From NCBI GenBank assembly GCA_964573725.1, contig CAZNLJ010000014.1, forward strand, positions 1-64,000: 64,000 nucleotides of DNA. Direction: 5' to 3'. Both the position numbers and the translations under genes were made by a program. This document shows positions 27,591-37,500 of the stretch, one piece after another (positions within the stretch are counted from its first letter, which is position 1; each line of letters opens with the position of its first letter). The notes below the pieces were generated by a model. The model ran no database searches. It had not been told where the DNA came from and saw nothing but the letters and a program-made list of their open reading frames with translations. This DNA comes from UBA6168 sp964573725 (GTDB lineage: Bacteria > Bacteroidota > Bacteroidia > Chitinophagales > Saprospiraceae).

Positions 27591-27620
27591 CCTCGTATCC
27601 ATGCCGGCAAGACTCCCGCT

Positions 27621-27720
27621 NNNNNNNNNNNNNNNNNNNNNNNNNNNNNNNNNNNNNNNNNNNNNNNNNNNNNNNNNNNNNNNNNNNNNNNNNNNNNNNN
27701 NNNNNNNNNNNNNNNNNNNN
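27621..27720. other. Assembly gap (100 N) inside a gene
   Basis: The 100 N are a placeholder of unknown true length. Just left of them, 27601-27620 reads ATG CCG GCA AGA CTC CCG (MPARLP), a plausible start for the AAA-ATPase/nuclease gene whose 3' part follows the gap. The left start and right fragment are in different frames if 100 is taken literally, so the true missing length is not 100 bases. Relatives of about 510-570 residues would predict roughly 0.8-1 kb missing. Confidence 0.85.
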
Positions 27721-28463
27721 AAGTCTACAATCCCGTTTCCGTCAACATGTTCTTCGACCGCAAGGAGTTCGAAAACTTCTGGTTCGCCACCGGTACGCCC
27801 ACCTTTCTGGTCAATCTGCTCAAGAAGGAAGGGATTTACCAACTAAACCCCGGCGGACAGACTATCCTCGATTTCGACAGTTTCGAACTCGAGGATATCC
27901 TGCCTTACGGTCTCCTTTACCAGACCGGATACCTGACCATCCAATCCCGGGACGAATTCGGACAATATGTCCTCGACTACCCGAACCGGGAAGTCAAGAA
28001 CGCCATGCTCACCTATCTGCTCGAAGCCTTCGGTGGTGTCTCCAAAGGGGAAGGGGTCTCCACCGCCATTCGCATGGAAAAAGCTTTCTTGGCCGACGAT
28101 GTCGATGCCGTCATCCGTTCCCTTCAACAGGTTTTCGCAAACATCCCGTATTCCCTCCACGAAAAGCACCCCGAGCGGTTCTTCCATGCCGCCGTCCACC
28201 TCCTTTTCACCTACATGGGCATCCGCATACGCAGCGAGGTCTGTACCGCCGACGGCCGCGTCGACAGCCTCGTCGAAACCCCCGACCGGACCTATCTCCT
28301 CGAGTTCAAACTCGACCAGTCCCCCGATGCCGCCCTCGACCAGATCCGACGTAAGCAGTACTACCGCGCCGCCTGGACCGCCGGTAAGCCTGTCGTCGGC
28401 GTCGGCATCAATTTCTCCTCCAAGACCCGGAATATCGAGGGTTGGAAGGCGGAGGCATTTTGA
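27721..28463 (+). CDS. AAA-ATPase / PD-(D/E)XK nuclease family protein, 3' part (5' lost in gap)
   Basis: The 247 codons to the right of the gap encode the C-terminal half of a protein of the family with an N-terminal AAA-ATPase-like domain (PF09820 type) and a C-terminal PD-(D/E)XK nuclease domain (DUF1703 type). Present are the regulatory helical stretch starting VYNPVSVNMFFDRKEF, and the nuclease core: IRSEVCTADGRVDSLVE, with the D of GRVDS, then YLLEFKLDQ (E-x-K) and the closing YYRAAWTAGKPVVGVGI. The ATPase domain must lie in the gap. These genes are common and often multicopy in Bacteroidota; their role is unsettled, with defence or nucleic-acid turnover proposed. Partial because of the assembly, not because of mutation. 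Confidence 0.85.
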
Positions 28464-28629
28464 GCGTAAAAAAGTGCCGGCAGAAGGATATACAAAAACT
28501 TAACCTGGGCGAAATTCTCCTGTACCGTATTTTAGCCGCGGCTTGGGACCGACGCACATCGGACGGATGAGGCGGAAGGTTGACAAAGGCCGCCGCCGGA
28601 GGTCCCTCGCTGGTCAATAGCATAGCCGA

Positions 28630-30003
28630 ATGACAGGAAGAAGAATAATGTCCCTGCTGATACCGGTCTGGCTCCTTTGGGCGGCCCAACCGGCCTGGCC
28701 ACAGGCATCGCCGGACGATTGCCGCCCTTATCACCGGAACTGGACCTACCTGGAAGAACGGCCGGCCCAAGGATTGGCCGCCGACCCAAGCCAGCTCCGG
28801 ACGATGCCCGGGGAACCGGTCGAATTGCCCCACCGGCTGTTGCTGCCGAATACAGCGTTGTGGTACCGAAATAAGATCCGCTGCACGGATACCTGCCTGC
28901 TCGTCCTGCAGGCCGACGACGGCGCCCAGGTTTGGCAGGACAAGCGCCGGCTCTTACCGGATGCGGCCGGCCAATACACGTTGACACCTGCTGCGGACAG
29001 CGCCATCCTGTTGGTCCGGGTCCTGAACAATGCCATGGCGGGCGGTTTACGGTCCGTCTGTCTGCTCGACCGGGACGACGGAGCAATGCGGCGGCGAGCG
29101 AGGAACGACCGGAACGAGGCCGTCCATCGCCGCGACCGGTTACGCCAGGCTGCCCGAAGCAATCAGTATCGGACGGAGTGCTACAGGGCGGCATCCGAAT
29201 CGACGGTGACGTTCACCATTTGGGGCGACAGCCAAGGCGGCTGGGATACCTTCGCCCTGTTGGTCCGACGCATGGCCCTGGCCCCCATGGATTTTTCCAT
29301 AGGGCTCGGAGACCTGACCGGCGATGGATCCGACCCGTCGGAATGGGAGCGGCTCTTCGACTGCCTGCAACCGCTGACCGACCGGAATACCCCCGTATTC
29401 CTGCTTGCCGGCAATCATGATTACGATGGCTACACCGACGACCTGAAGGCGGAACAATACCTACGCTGGGCCAGGGGGGGAGCGGACAGCCAGCCTTGGT
29501 TCGCCTGGCGGGCGGGGCCGGCCGCCTTCATCGCCCTGGATCCGAATGCCACTTTCCCCCTCGGCTTCGGGAAGGACCAAGTGGCGTGGCTCGAGGAGCA
29601 ATTCGAAAGCCCGATGTGGCGGCAGGCCCACTGGCGTTTCCTCCTGGTGCATCAGCCGCCTTACGGACAAGGCTGGCCGGGATATGGCGGAGACGAATGC
29701 GTTCGGGAGCTGGTCGACCGATATGCGGAATCCCAGCGCATCGACTTCGTCTGTTCGGGTCATATCCACGACTACGAACGGCTCCGAAAGACCTTTGGCC
29801 GGCAGCATACCCACCTGGTCGTCAGCGGCGGGGCGGGCGGCGGCCTCGAACCACCGGCATCCAGTCCGGAACCCCGCATGGACAAGCTGCTCAAGCAACA
29901 TCATTACCTCACCTTCACCGTCGGACAGGAAGAGGTCGTCGTCGAAGCCTTCGACAGCCAAGGCCACACCCTGGATCGATGGGACGTCCGTCGTCCGGAA
30001 TAA
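28630..30003 (+). CDS. Secreted metallophosphoesterase
   Basis: A 457-residue calcineurin-like phosphoesterase with a signal peptide (SLLIPVWLLWAAQPAWPQA). Residues of about 25-165 are a unique N-terminal beta-rich domain. The catalytic domain shows the metal-ligand series in order: IWGDSQGG, GLGDLTGDG, LAGNHDYDG, LLVHQPPYG and CSGHIHDYER. The order and the GNHD and GHIHDYE boxes are those of purple-acid-phosphatase-like enzymes. It is followed after 14 bases by an alkaline-phosphatase-family gene, so the two probably form an operon for extracellular phosphate or phosphodiester release. The true substrate is unknown. Confidence 0.88.
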   Translation: MTGRRIMSLLIPVWLLWAAQPAWPQASPDDCRPYHRNWTYLEERPAQGLAADPSQLRTMPGEPVELPHRLLLPNTALWYRNKIRCTDTCLLVLQADDGAQVWQDKRRLLPDAAGQYTLTPAADSAILLVRVLNNAMAGGLRSVCLLDRDDGAMRRRARNDRNEAVHRRDRLRQAARSNQYRTECYRAASESTVTFTIWGDSQGGWDTFALLVRRMALAPMDFSIGLGDLTGDGSDPSEWERLFDCLQPLTDRNTPVFLLAGNHDYDGYTDDLKAEQYLRWARGGADSQPWFAWRAGPAAFIALDPNATFPLGFGKDQVAWLEEQFESPMWRQAHWRFLLVHQPPYGQGWPGYGGDECVRELVDRYAESQRIDFVCSGHIHDYERLRKTFGRQHTHLVVSGGAGGGLEPPASSPEPRMDKLLKQHHYLTFTVGQEEVVVEAFDSQGHTLDRWDVRRPE

Positions 30004-30017
30004 ACAACACAATCACT

Positions 30018-31121
30018 ATGCATTCATTTACAAAGACATTGCTGTTGGCACTCTGCATCCTGTCGGCCGGTCGACCGGCCGATGCGCAGGACCGGCAAAC
30101 CGAAAATGTTTTTTTCATCACCCTGGACGGCCTGCGCTGGCAGGAGCTGTTCGGGGGCGCGGACGACAGCCTGATCCGGGACACCCGCTTCGTCCGGGAT
30201 ACCGGCGCCCTGCTGGACCGGTTCTGGACCGACGATCCGGCGGAACGGCGGAAACTGCTCTTCCCCTGGATATGGGAAACCGTGGCGCGGGAGGGACAAC
30301 TGATCGGAAATCGCCGACTGGGCAACCAGGCCAACCTGACCAACCGCATGTGGTTTTCGTATCCCGGCTACAACGAGCTGCTCGTCGGCTACTCCGACCC
30401 GAACATCAACTCCAACGCGAAAATCCCCAATCCTAATGTCACGGTCCTGGAATGGGTCCGGCAACAGGACGGCTTCGGGGATCAGGTCGCCGCCTTCGGT
30501 TCCTGGGATGTATTCCCCTATATCATCAACGAGGCACGCAGTGGCATCCCGGTCAACGCCGGCTTCGACAAGGCCGACCGGGAACCCCTCAGCGACCGGG
30601 AAGCGTTCCTCAACGAACTCCAGGACCAGGTTCCCAGTCCCTGGACCTCCGTACGGCTCGATGCCTTCACCCACCATTTCGCCTTGGAATACCTGAAAAA
30701 GGAACACCCCCGACTGGTATACATCTCCTATGGGGAGACCGATGATTTCGCCCACGACAGCCGATACGACCATTACCTGGAATCGGCGAACCGGACCGAC
30801 GCCTTCCTGCGCGACCTGTGGACATTCTGCCAACAGGACTCCTTGTATGCGGGACGCACCACCTTTGTAATCTGTACCGACCACGGACGGGGCGACGACC
30901 CCAAGTCCGAATGGACTTCCCATGGGAAGATCTTCCGCGGTTCCGACGAAGTGTGGATGGCTTTCCTCGGACCCGATACCCCTTTGCTCGGCGAAAGGTC
31001 GGAACAGGCCCAATATTGGCAGAACCAAGTGGCGAGAACCGTCGCCGCCCTGCTGGGACTGACCTACGAGCCGACGGCGGAAACCGCAGGGGAATTGTTG
31101 CCCGGCGTCATCCGGGAATAA
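30018..31121 (+). CDS. Secreted alkaline phosphatase superfamily protein
   Basis: A 367-residue exported enzyme of the alkaline phosphatase/sulfatase/phosphopentomutase superfamily. The ATG at 30018 gives a signal peptide (TLLLALCILSAGRPADA). Metal-binding landmarks are FFITLDGLRW near the N-terminus, a candidate nucleophile region RMWFSYPGYNELLVG, ISYGETDDFAHDSRYDHY, and ICTDHGRGDD followed by WTSHGK. It may act on phosphoesters or sulfate esters; the nucleophile (Ser or Thr against formylglycine) is not certain, and no sulfatase CxPxR motif is seen, which argues against a sulfatase. It starts 14 bases after the metallophosphoesterase gene. Confidence 0.86.
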   Translation: MHSFTKTLLLALCILSAGRPADAQDRQTENVFFITLDGLRWQELFGGADDSLIRDTRFVRDTGALLDRFWTDDPAERRKLLFPWIWETVAREGQLIGNRRLGNQANLTNRMWFSYPGYNELLVGYSDPNINSNAKIPNPNVTVLEWVRQQDGFGDQVAAFGSWDVFPYIINEARSGIPVNAGFDKADREPLSDREAFLNELQDQVPSPWTSVRLDAFTHHFALEYLKKEHPRLVYISYGETDDFAHDSRYDHYLESANRTDAFLRDLWTFCQQDSLYAGRTTFVICTDHGRGDDPKSEWTSHGKIFRGSDEVWMAFLGPDTPLLGERSEQAQYWQNQVARTVAALLGLTYEPTAETAGELLPGVIRE

Positions 31122-31240
31122 GGCCGGGTCGGCCTGCGGCCCCCTTTTCCTCCGCCCGGTGCAGGAAAGGCTTCCCTGCAGCGAATATCAGGCTGTCGCC
31201 GACCGGGGGGACCGCCGACAGCAGGTGGACATGTAGACAA

Positions 31241-31294
31241 CCGGGCACAAAAAAGCCTGGCAACCGGAAGGTTGCCAGGCTTTTTTGTGCCCGG
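31241..31294 (-). terminator. Terminator of tRNA-Leu, part of a 25-bp perfect palindrome
   Basis: GCCTGGCAACC (31255-31265) and GGTTGCCAGGC (31270-31280) form a stem with a GGAA loop, with six A before and six T after, so it can stop transcription in both directions. The perfect inverted repeat extends to 25 bp per arm (31241-31265 and 31270-31294); its right end covers the last seven bases of the tRNA-Leu acceptor stem. It also lies behind the phosphatase operon on the plus strand. Confidence 0.85.
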
Positions 31295-31372
31295 AGCGGG
31301 ACTCGAACCCGCACGGCCGCACAGGCCACAGGATTTTAAGTCCTGCGTGTCTACCATTTCACCACCCGGGCA
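31288..31372 (-). tRNA. tRNA-Leu (anticodon TAA)
   Basis: On the minus strand the 85 bases fold into a class II tRNA: acceptor stem TGCCCGG/CCGGGCA, D arm with GGTAGACAC, anticodon stem CAGGA/TCCTG around loop CTTAAAA (anticodon TAA, reading UUA), a long variable arm as expected for leucine, and T loop GGTTCGAGTCCC. CCA is not encoded. It lies 49 bases downstream of tRNA-Gly. Confidence 0.95.
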
Positions 31373-31391
31373 GGGTGACCTATCGGAAAAC

Positions 31392-31418
31392 AAAAAAAGC
31401 CCTCGTCACCGAAGGCTT
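31392..31418 (-). terminator. Intrinsic terminator between tRNA-Gly and tRNA-Leu
   Basis: Read on the minus strand, GCCTTCG-GTGA-CGAGGGC forms a seven-pair stem (one G-T) followed by seven T. It directly follows the 3' end of tRNA-Gly, so the two tRNAs may be separate transcripts. Confidence 0.65.
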
Positions 31419-31421
31419 TGG

Positions 31422-31494
<73 letters not shown>

Positions 31495-32080
31495 TTATTT
31501 GTTGTCGCCCGAATCATCTTCGAAGCGGATGCAAATATAAGACGCTTCCATTTTCCTGCCAATAGCTTTTGTGACTTTTTTTTTCAGTCGTGCAGGATTT
31601 ATTCCCCATTCTCACACAAGACATTTTTTATTAATTGTTTACATATTGTTAAATAATCTTAGTCCACTGACATTTCTCAACAGGCTGGCATCCTAGCTTA
31701 TCGGTGCCTAATTTTGTGCAGGCCAGGGTTGGGATCGGGTTTCGCCTCCTGTCCGGCAGGCCTGCAAACAGAGCATGCTTGATGCCCTCCCGGCAGCGGA
31801 AGCGGCTTTCCGGGCCGGCCCGACCGATCGGCATGAAGCACAATTCCGGCCTTTCCGGAATGCCGTATGCTCCACATGACACACCTCCAACCTTTCCCCT
31901 TCGACGAATAAACCGCAACGGGCTGCCCCTACCACCAGCCGATGAATGGGTAATACGTGAAACATAAGGGATTTTTTTCCTGCTAGTCGTCGGAATGAAC
32001 CTGGATTCCGGGGGAATACCGCGATACTCCATCGGAGTATCGGTATTTGTCCGGTCCGGAACCTGCATAAACTTCCTGGT
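31495..32080. other. Non-coding stretch with tRNA promoter and a hairpin leader
   Basis: The 586 bases between tRNA-Gly and the next gene hold no convincing reading frame. The part next to the tRNA (31495-31670) is very AT-rich and should carry the minus-strand tRNA promoter. At 32015-32047 an interrupted inverted repeat (AATACCG, ATACTCC, GGAGTAT, CGGTATT) lies 34 bases ahead of the plus-strand start at 32081 and may be a leader hairpin. Confidence 0.5.
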
Positions 32081-33742
32081 ATGAAAACGAGATTCACGAT
32101 TGCCTATCCCACCCTCTTTTCCTGGTTGTTCGGGATCGGAGCGACACTATCCATCGGTCACCATGATTCCCCTCCATCGGAGACCGGCCAGCTTCAACAA
32201 GGATGGAACCCTGTCGGGAACGGTTTGCCGGGCAGCGTATCGGTGCTATTGCCCGACGGGATGGGCGGAATATATGTTGGCGGGGCATTCCAGAATGCGG
32301 GCGGATGGCCGGATGCGGATTATATCGCCCGTTGGGATGGGTCCGGCTGGTCGGCCCTCGGCACCGGCATGAACAACCGCGTGGCAGCCTTGTTGCTGCG
32401 GGATGACACCCTATATGCCGGGGGTAGTTTTGTGCAGGCCGGCGGTCAGCTCGCCTCCCGGGTGGCACGATGGGACGGTAACAGTTGGCAGGCATTGGGC
32501 GGCGGGCTCGGCAAAACCGTTCACGCCCTGGCGGACTACGGCGGGATGCTTGTCGCAGGCGGCCGGTTCACCAAGACGGGCGACAACACATGGGTCAATT
32601 ACATCGCCGCCTGGAACGGCGGTTCCTGGCTACCATTGGCGCAGGGATTCAACGGGGAGGTCTTTGCCCTGGCCATTTTCGGCGGGTACCTGTATGCCGG
32701 CGGCGCATTCACCGGTGTGGACGGACAAGGCGGCGGAAATTACCTGGCCCGCTGGGACGGGAGCCAATGGTCGGCGGTTCCCGGCAGCCAGCTCGACGGG
32801 GCCGTACGCTGTCTGATGGCCGAAGACGGGCAACTGACGCTCGGCGGCGACTTTACCACCGCCGGCAACATATCCCAGGCCAAGCACCTTGCGATTTGGG
32901 ACGGCACCGCTTGGTCCGCTGTCGGTGACGGCCTGGACGCGGCCGTCCATGCGCTCGTACGGCACAACGGACAACTGGTGGCCGGCGGCGAATTCAATGC
33001 CGCCGGGAATCCCTCCGACAGCCGCCACATCGCCCGCTGGGACGGACAAAGCTGGATCGGACTCGACATCGGTACCGACGATGTGGTCTTCGCCCTGGCA
33101 TCCCTCCCGACGGATATCTATGCGGGCGGGGATTTCGAGCTGGCCGGTACGGTTCCCGATACCCGTCGGATTGCCCGTTGGGAGGAAAGCGCCCTGGCCG
33201 CCACCTTCACCTATTTGAGGACCAGCCTTATTGAGGATGATGTCCTGCTCCAATGGGAAATCGCCGAAGGATGGTCGGAAGACCCTTTTATCGTACAATA
33301 CCGACGGGACAATACCCTTTTCCACGACATCGCCATGGTCGCCAGCCCGGCCCGATCCCGCCCGCTCCGTTACCAGTTCCTGCATGAAGCACCGGGCCCC
33401 GGTCCTCATTACTACCGACTTCGGCACGAGGACAGGCAAGGTGTCGTCACTTACAGCGGACAAGTCGGGGCCCGGCTGCCCGACCGAAAAAAACTGTCCG
33501 TCTTTCCGAACCCATGCCCCCGACTGCTCAGCGTCCAGCTGCCTCAATCCGAATCCCCTTCCGGCCCCTTGGCCGCCCGGCTGACGGATTTGGCCGGCCG
33601 CATCGTCTGGAAGGGTTCACTCGGACAAGGTAACAACCTGCTGGACCTCTCCGCCATCCCGCCCGGACATTACCTCATCGAAGTGGAGCAGCCGCACGAA
33701 ACCCTGCGGGCCAGGGTGATCCGCTGTGCGTCGGACCGCTGA
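32081..33742 (+). CDS. Secreted seven-repeat propeller protein with T9SS type A domain
   Basis: A 553-residue exported protein. A signal-like N-terminus (TLFSWLFGIGATLSIG) is followed by seven repeats of about 46 residues ending in IARWDGSGWSALG-type strands, with YVGGAF/YAGGSF/VAGGRF before each, so a seven-bladed propeller is likely (about residues 40-370). A linker domain then gives way to KLSVFPNPCPRLLSVQL and a T9SS type A sorting domain over the last 80 residues. Similar repeats occur in proteins annotated as delta-60 or kelch-type. It stands alone on the plus strand. The binding partner is unknown. Confidence 0.85.
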   Translation: MKTRFTIAYPTLFSWLFGIGATLSIGHHDSPPSETGQLQQGWNPVGNGLPGSVSVLLPDGMGGIYVGGAFQNAGGWPDADYIARWDGSGWSALGTGMNNRVAALLLRDDTLYAGGSFVQAGGQLASRVARWDGNSWQALGGGLGKTVHALADYGGMLVAGGRFTKTGDNTWVNYIAAWNGGSWLPLAQGFNGEVFALAIFGGYLYAGGAFTGVDGQGGGNYLARWDGSQWSAVPGSQLDGAVRCLMAEDGQLTLGGDFTTAGNISQAKHLAIWDGTAWSAVGDGLDAAVHALVRHNGQLVAGGEFNAAGNPSDSRHIARWDGQSWIGLDIGTDDVVFALASLPTDIYAGGDFELAGTVPDTRRIARWEESALAATFTYLRTSLIEDDVLLQWEIAEGWSEDPFIVQYRRDNTLFHDIAMVASPARSRPLRYQFLHEAPGPGPHYYRLRHEDRQGVVTYSGQVGARLPDRKKLSVFPNPCPRLLSVQLPQSESPSGPLAARLTDLAGRIVWKGSLGQGNNLLDLSAIPPGHYLIEVEQPHETLRARVIRCASDR

Positions 33743-34548
33743 ACACGACTCCGGGACCCGTTCCGATGCCCACCCCCCGGACCCGTGGCGTCCATCGACC
33801 GCCAGGCGTCACCGGGTATCCTAGAGGAACCCGGCATGTACGCGGTCAGGCCACGCCCGGCATGCTGCCTCCTGTGGCCGTTACGAATTCCGACCAATTC
33901 CTGGCACGAGCGCGTAAGCCAGGCACGGCAGACTTGCGCGCTCGTGCCAGGACAGGTCAATTTCCTGCCAGCTTCCTTTCCTGTTGATGCATGCCGCCTG
34001 CCGCCGGTGACCGCAAACCGCGGCGAAATCAAATCCAAGTCATTCCGCTGCCTTATCCTGTCTCAGAAAAATAAAAATTATCACTTTTTTTGTCAGTCCT
34101 GTTTCATATTTCCATACTTATCTTATTTTTGTTTCCAAGACGCGTCAACTTACCCAGACACTTCCTACACACGACTACTTTCCAAGATCAAATTGTGCTA
34201 TTCCGGATGGCGGCATGAAAAACCGTTCCGCCCAGTATTCCATCTATTCGATGCGTTCGGCGAACGTTCTTTCCGCGCCAAACTAACCGATGTTTGTCCC
34301 CAACGCGCAAAACCTGCGGTATCGATCTACTTTTCGATACCCCACTGCCCCACGCCCCCAACGATTCGAATGAAAAAAGTGACCGACCGACCCTCGTTCC
34401 GGATTCCCTGGTCGATGCTGCCTGCTTTGAGCCGGTAATCGACCATCGGCAAGCGGATTTCGGCGCATCGGTCCTGTAACGCCCCAGGATGCCATCCATG
34501 CCGGCCATGGGGGCCGGTTTCGTCTGGTAACCAATAAAACAATCTAAC
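33743..34548. other. 806-base gap with a long hairpin and an isolated -7 box
   Basis: I see no supportable gene. A long inverted repeat occupies 33900-33951. From about 34040 the sequence turns AT-rich, and TATTTTTG at 34124-34131 (plus strand) matches the TAnnTTTG box, 418 bases before the next start at 34549. If used, it would give the metalloprotease mRNA a very long leader or drive a small RNA. Confidence 0.45.
33900..33951. repeat. Inverted repeat, 15-bp perfect arms
   Basis: 33900-33914 (CCTGGCACGAGCGCG) is the exact reverse complement of 33937-33951; three more pairs extend inward with one wobble, leaving a 16-base loop that itself carries CCAGGCACG, a near copy of the arm in opposite sense. 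No T-tract follows, so it is not a classical terminator. Confidence 0.7.
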
Positions 34549-37500
34549 ATGAAGAACAAGTCCACACTGGCCGGCTTGCTGGTCATCCTTTTGTATTTTT
34601 TCAACGAAGGCCTATTTGCCCAATCCGACCTCCGTCCGGTGGCGGCACGGGTTCAGTCCCAACTCGCCGAGCACCTGGCCTCGGCGCCCATGCAACTGTT
34701 GAACCGGGCGGGATCCCAGGATCTCCAAGCCGTGGATATCGACGGGGAAGTCGTCCAGGCTACCTTGCTGGACCTGAACGAAGGGGCCATTGCCGCCCTT
34801 TTCGAACAGCAGGCCGACCTCCTGCGGTTGAATCTGCCGGTAGGAAACGGCCAGACCTGGGAGCTGTTGCTGTATCGGGCACCCGTCGTAACAAAAGAAT
34901 TCCGTGTTCGCGGTTCCGCTACCGGGACGGAAATCCCTCATGACACCGGGCTGTTCTATTGGGGGATCCTAAACGGGGACCTTCAATCCCTGGCAGCCAT
35001 ATCCGTCACCCGGAACGAGGTCATGGGCTTTGTGAGCCGGGGAGCGGACAACTATGTCATCGGCAAACTTGCCGGCAACCCGGACGGCACCCATGTATGC
35101 TACAAGGAGGCAGACCTGAAGATGATGCCCGATTTTGCCTGCGGAACGGACGACGACCTGCACGACATGGGCAAGGAGCCTACCGGTACGACCCAGAAGA
35201 ATGAGAACAATTGCGTCCGGATGTACATCGAGATCGACAACGACCTCGTCGTCGCCAAAGGCGGAGTCACCCAGGCCACGGATTATGTCCTGGGCGCCTT
35301 CAGCCAGGTATCCGTCCTCTACGCCAACGAATCCATCAACCTGTCGGTCAACGAGATCTTCGCCTGGAACACGACCGACCCCTACACCGGCACCTCGACC
35401 AGCAATTACCTGACACAATTCCGCACCAACCTCGGCGGCAATTTCAACGGTGACCTGGCCCATCTTGTGGGTACCCAGGGAAGCGGCGGCATTGCCTACC
35501 TCGACGTCCTGTGCAACAAATCCTACGGCGTCGGTTACAGCGACATCAACCTCAGCTATTCCATCGTGCCGACCTACAGCTGGACGGTCGAGGTACTGAC
35601 GCACGAGATCGGACACAACCTGGGCTCCAACCATACCCATGCCTGCGTCTGGAACGGCAACAACACCCCGATCGACTGCTGCGGATACAATGCCGGCTAC
35701 GGGGAGTCGAGCTGCGGCAGCGGCTACAGCTGTACCATTCCCAACCCATCGAACGGCGGCACCATCATGTCCTACTGCCATCTGCTCAGCGGCGTGGGCA
35801 TCAATTTCAACAATGGCTTCGGCACGCAACCGGGCAACCGGATCCGCAGCGAGGTGTATAACGCCCCCTGCCTGTCCCCCTGCTCGACCGCTCCGGTCGA
35901 GGACGCCGGCATCACCGCCGTCCAAGCACCGACCGGATCGACCTGCAACGCCACCGCCACCCCCTCGGTGGAGCTTTTCAACTTCGGCAACACCACCCTG
36001 GCTTCCGTCACCATCCAATACCGCCTGGACGGCGGCGCCTACTCCGATGTCGCCTGGAGCGGCAGCCTCGCCCCCGGCAGCGGAACGACGGTCAGCCTGC
36101 CTTCGATATCCTTTTCCACTGGTCCGCATACCTTCGAAGCCCGTACGCAGGCCCCCAACGGCCAGCCCGACGCAAACCCGGCCAATGATGCCACCTCCGG
36201 CAGCTTTACCCGCCTGGCGGAATCGCTCTGGTATGCCGACGCAGATGGCGACGGCTACGGCTCCGCTCCCACCCTGCTCGCCTGCCAACCGCCTGGCGGC
36301 TATTCCGCCGTCGGCGGCGATTGCAACGACAACGATCCCAACATCAACCCGGGCGCCACGGAATCCTGCAACGGTATCGATGACAACTGCAACGGCTCCG
36401 CGGATGAGGGCCTGGACCAGGATGGCGACGGGGTCTCCGACTGTACCGACAATTGCCCGGACACTTTCAACCCCGACCAGGCCGACAGCAACGGCGATGG
36501 GGTCGGCGACGCCTGTGCATGCGCCCCCGCCTCCACCTCCTTTCCGCTGGATCCGCTTACCCATAGCGGCAATGGCTTCACCCAGGTCAGCCGTACTTTC
36601 GCCGCAGGCGACAAGGACCCGGCTTTCACCATTTCCAACCTGGGCGCCAAACTCAACGGCAATCCCAATCGCCGTTACATCGATAAGGTGACGGTCCTCT
36701 ACTCCGACGGCAACGGCAATTCCACCACCTACGGTGTCTTCCTGGGCAGCCAGGTTTCCACGGTGCAGGTCGCCATCCAAGGGGTGGTGCAATCCGTCAC
36801 CGTCCGCCTGGAGGACGGCTATGACGGCAGCTACAACGGATTGTCCGTCAACCTCGGCACCATCGCCTACTGCCTCGGATGCACCGACAGCGACAGCGAC
36901 GGCATCTGCGACGAAGCGGATGTCTGCCCTGGCTTTGACGACAACCTCCTCGGTCTGCCCTGCGATGACGGGGACCTGTGCACGACCGGTGATGTCTGGG
37001 TGGACTGCGACATCTGCCTCGGGACCCTCACGGATTCGGACGGCGACGGGGTCTGCGACGCATCGGACAACTGCCCCGCCATCCCGAACGCAGACCAGAC
37101 GGATACGGACCAGGACGGCCTGGGCGATGCCTGCGATCCCTACAACTGCGCCCAGGAACTGAACAGCCCGTTCTCGCCCAACCCGCTGACCCATTCCGGT
37201 GCCGGAAGTTCCTCCGCCTCCGTCTCATTCCCGGCCGGTAACCAGGATGCTTTCTTCACCATCTCCGGACTGAACAAACAGGGCGGCAAACCGAACCGCC
37301 GCTATACCGAGGTCGTGACGGTCACTTATGTCGACGGTAACGGCGCAACGGTCACCTACGGCGTTTTCTCCGCCAATGACTACACCACCGTCCAGGTCCA
37401 GCTCACCGGCCCGGTCCAAGCCGTCACGGTCTCGCTGACCGATGGGGACGGCAACCCGACCTCCCTGACCATGCTTGTCGACTTGTCGGATGTCCTGTCC

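Noticed and set aside
33785..34438. A 217-codon plus-strand frame in the 806-base gap
   Set aside because: It starts in GC-rich sequence, crosses the long inverted repeat and an AT-rich promoter-like patch, and reads as random sequence without domain or signal.
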